From an uncultured Sphingomonadales bacterium (GTDB lineage: Bacteria > Pseudomonadota > Alphaproteobacteria > Sphingomonadales > Sphingomonadaceae), in assembly GCA_903832325.1 (NCBI GenBank), contig CAILBC010000022.1, forward strand, positions 1 to 64,000: DNA of 64,000 bases, read 5' to 3'. Positions within the stretch are counted from its first letter, which is position 1, and the number at the start of each line of letters is the position of its first letter. The translations under genes and the position numbers were made by a program. A model generated the notes under the pieces. The model saw only the letters and a program-made list of their open reading frames with translations. It ran no database searches and was not told the DNA's origin. Below, piece by piece: positions 61,863-64,000 of this stretch.

Positions 61863-64000
61863 ATGCCCAAGACGATCAACCGGCCCCGGCACAATGCGCC
61901 CCGGCACAAAGCGCCCTGGCACAAAGCGCCCTGGCACAAAGCGCCCTGGCACTCTGGCCGATATGCCGCGTCCACTCTGGCGCTGGCGATCATGCTGGCC
62001 GCTGCGCCGCAGGGCTTTGCGCAAACCCGCCCCGATGCCGCGCCCGCTGCGGGCGCGGCACCGGCCAACAGCGCCGACATTGTCGTGACTGCCACGCGCA
62101 AATCCGAAATCCTGTCCAAAGTGCCGATCAGCATCAGCGCGTTCGACACCCGAAAGCTGGACGTGGTGGGCATCAAGAATGCGCTGGATCTGGCAAAATT
62201 CACCCCCGGCATCGCCATCGACCCGACCAACAACAACATTTCGATCCGCGGGATCAGTTCCACCGCAGGGTCGGGCACCACCGGGATCTATATCGACGAT
62301 ACGCCGATCCAGATCCGCAATATCGATATCGAAGCGACCAATTCGCTGCCCAACGTGTTTGACCTGGCGCGCGTGGAGGTCTTGCGCGGGCCCCAGGGCA
62401 CGTTGTTCGGCACCGGCGCCGAGGGCGGGGCGATCCGCTATATCACCAACCAGCCCAGCCTGACCGCGTTCACGGCCACCGCGCATGCCGAACTGTCGGC
62501 AACGCAGGGCGGCGCGCCCGGCTATGAACTGGGCGCGGCGGTGGGCGGCCCGATCATCAAGGACAAGCTGGGGTTCCGCGCAAGCGCCTGGTATCGCCAG
62601 GATGGCGGCTGGATCGATCAGATCGATTATCAGACCGGGGCAAAGCTGAAATCCAACACCAACCAGGCGGGCACGTATGTGCTGCGCGGCGCGCTGACGT
62701 ATGTCCCGGGGGGCGATTGGACGATCACCCCGGCGTTCAATTTCGAAAACCGGCGCAAGAACAACGGGGACATGTTCTATGTCAGTTCGTCAAACCCGTC
62801 GGCCGGCCAATTTGCCTCCGGGTCGCCCGATCCGCAGTTTGATCACGACCGGTTTTACATCGCGTCGCTGAAAATCGAACACAGCAACGATAAAATTCAT
62901 TTTATTTCAAACACATCATATTATAATCGCAAAGAAAGTGCCAGCCTGTTTTCGGCCACGCTGTACAACCTGTCGTATTATGAACACTTCACACTGGCCG
63001 GCACCGACCCGCAATCCGTTGCCTGCACCAGTTGCGCCGCCGGCCAGTTGATCGGCACGACGGGGCCAAGCCTGGGCGCCTTTGGCCGATACAGCGCGTT
63101 GGGGCTGACCACCAACACGCAGAAGAATTTCACCCAGGAATTCCGGCTGGAATCGGCGGACAAGGCGGCCCGGTTCGGCTGGTTGATCGGCGCGTTCTAT
63201 GGCCGCAACACGCAGTTCAACAACAATTACGATGTCGATCCGCAACTGCCCGCGCTGACGCAATTTCTGTGGGGTGAATCGATGCAGGATGCCTGGGGGC
63301 AGGATCTGCTGCCGGGCAATCTGAATTACACCAGCACGATCACCGCGCATGACGAACAGGGCGCGATCTTTGCCAATGTGAACTACAAGATCACCGACAC
63401 GCTGAAAATCGATGCCGGGTTGCGCGTGGCAATCGCGCATTTCGACTATTCCGCCTATTCGGACGGGCCGACCTATATCTATGACAACGGCGGCGTTCCG
63501 GTAACTGCGGGCAGCAGCAAGAACGAGCACCCGCTGACCCCCAAGATCACCGTTTCCTGGCAGGCCGATGCCGGCAACTTGTTCTATGCCACATATGCCA
63601 AGGGCTATCGCGTGGGCGGGGCCACCCCGCCGCTGCCCGAATTGCTGTGCGGCGGCACGTTCCCCACCGCGTACAATTCGGATACGGTGCAAAGCTATGA
63701 AGCCGGCGCCAAGAACAAGCTGTTTGGCGGGCACCTTTCGGTCGCATCGAGCGTGTTCTACGTCAAATGGAACAATATCCAGGCATCGAACTATGTGCCG
63801 ACTTGCGGGCTGAATTTCACCACCAATTCGGGCACCGCCACCAGCAAGGGCTTTGACCTGCAGGCACGGATCATGGTCGACAGCCACCTCAGCCTTGAGG
63901 CGAGCACCGGCTACACTTCGGCCAGATTCGATCGCGATGCCGCGGTGCCGGGCACAGGCTTCATCGTGGCCGCCAGGGGCGATGCCATCGATGTTGCGCC
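61863..64000 (+). CDS. TonB-dependent receptor (3' end cut by window)
   Basis: The frame stays open from ATG 61863 to the window edge, about 712 residues so far. N-terminal signal is long: a His/Pro/Ala-rich repeat (RHNAP-RHKAP-WHKAP-WHKAP), then the hydrophobic part STLALAIMLAAAP and cleavage near QGFAQT. The plug domain shows IVVTATRKSEIL, IRGISSTAGSGTTGIYIDDTPI and VEVLRGPQGTLFGTGAEGGAIRYIT; then beta-barrel strands with Asn/Tyr-rich loops. It probably carries the cluster's substrate through the outer membrane. A stretch near 62881-62940 is distinctly AT-rich compared with the rest. Confidence 0.93.
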   Translation, partial: MPKTINRPRHNAPRHKAPWHKAPWHKAPWHSGRYAASTLALAIMLAAAPQGFAQTRPDAAPAAGAAPANSADIVVTATRKSEILSKVPISISAFDTRKLDVVGIKNALDLAKFTPGIAIDPTNNNISIRGISSTAGSGTTGIYIDDTPIQIRNIDIEATNSLPNVFDLARVEVLRGPQGTLFGTGAEGGAIRYITNQPSLTAFTATAHAELSATQGGAPGYELGAAVGGPIIKDKLGFRASAWYRQDGGWIDQIDYQTGAKLKSNTNQAGTYVLRGALTYVPGGDWTITPAFNFENRRKNNGDMFYVSSSNPSAGQFASGSPDPQFDHDRFYIASLKIEHSNDKIHFISNTSYYNRKESASLFSATLYNLSYYEHFTLAGTDPQSVACTSCAAGQLIGTTGPSLGAFGRYSALGLTTNTQKNFTQEFRLESADKAARFGWLIGAFYGRNTQFNNNYDVDPQLPALTQFLWGESMQDAWGQDLLPGNLNYTSTITAHDEQGAIFANVNYKITDTLKIDAGLRVAIAHFDYSAYSDGPTYIYDNGGVPVTAGSSKNEHPLTPKITVSWQADAGNLFYATYAKGYRVGGATPPLPELLCGGTFPTAYNSDTVQSYEAGAKNKLFGGHLSVASSVFYVKWNNIQASNYVPTCGLNFTTNSGTATSKGFDLQARIMVDSHLSLEASTGYTSARFDRDAAVPGTGFIVAARGDAIDVA
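61886..61952 (+). repeat. 15-bp tandem repeat in the TonB receptor leader
   Basis: Four 15-bp units (61886-61900, 61901-61915, 61916-61930, 61931-61945) with few changes, plus a partial unit. Reading in frame it encodes a repeated pentapeptide of the form (R/W)H(N/K)AP before the hydrophobic signal. Confidence 0.9.

Noticed and set aside
61864..62362. Short plus-strand open frames over the start of the TonB receptor gene
   Set aside because: They arise from the repeats and GC-rich code of the receptor; only the frame from 61863 shows plug-domain motifs and stays open to the window edge.

Overview
The window reads as chromosomal DNA of a high-G+C alphaproteobacterium of the order Sphingomonadales, most like Novosphingobium or a close relative. 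The grounds are the gene neighbourhoods (a ctaC/ctaD/ctaB/ctaG/ctaE/DUF983/surf1/thrC cluster, and argH next to a small LptM-type lipoprotein and lysA), the TonB-dependent receptor style, and many GTG/TTG starts with 4-base ATGA/GTGA overlaps. The genus is inference from gene content; no 16S rRNA gene is present.

Layout. 0-4.4 kb: pyrC, ygfZ, a TetR regulator, a GNAT acetyltransferase and the rplU-rpmA ribosomal operon with a clear promoter and terminator. 4.6-9.1 kb: a lipoprotein, then a tight operon (rRNA methyltransferase-folB-folM-moaA-moaD-moaE) that joins folate and molybdopterin synthesis. 9.2-18.9 kb: thrC and the aa3-type cytochrome c oxidase genes with their assembly factors, split by a thioredoxin-like gene and an epoxide-hydrolase-like gene. 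19.2-25.5 kb: a chain of overlapping genes pyrE-pdxJ-acpS-lepB-AI-2E permease-DUF3089 hydrolase-ruvX, followed by two thioesterases. 25.5-26.0 kb: a low-G+C islet with one orphan ORF. 26.0-30.3 kb: a truncated siroheme synthase, lysA, an LptM-like lipoprotein, argH and a divergent TlpA-like thioredoxin. 30.5-36.7 kb: acyl-CoA genes (thioesterase, serine hydrolase, 3-hydroxyacyl-CoA dehydrogenase, acyl-CoA synthetase, thiolase). 36.8-41.6 kb: small membrane proteins, der, a CHAP-domain protein, an RluE-like pseudouridine synthase and an RNase H-like protein. 41.6-44.4 kb: a two-subunit periplasmic molybdenum hydroxylase (IorAB type). 44.4-51.1 kb: a complete valine catabolic set (mmsA, acyl-CoA dehydrogenase, HIBYL-CoA hydrolase, enoyl-CoA hydratase, mmsB) with a divergent LysR regulator. 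51-56 kb: DUF3297, tRNA-Val(CAC), a YkgJ-type protein and three Tad-type pseudopilin genes, the first broken by a 10-bp tandem duplication. 56.5-64 kb: a Rieske oxygenase, a complete PotDABC-type ABC importer and a TonB-dependent receptor that runs off the end.

The strongest candidate for an undescribed system is that last cluster. All six genes lie on one strand: outer-membrane receptor, periplasmic binding protein, ABC importer, and a Rieske oxygenase whose bridging residue is Glu instead of the usual Asp, a feature reported for carnitine/quaternary-amine oxygenases. It could be a dedicated route for taking up and oxidatively demethylating or cleaving an amine compound; the substrate is unknown and no reductase partner is in view. 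A second theme is the recurrence of short tandem duplications (7-17 bp) at gene edges and signal-peptide regions, and of intergenic hairpins sharing sequence words.
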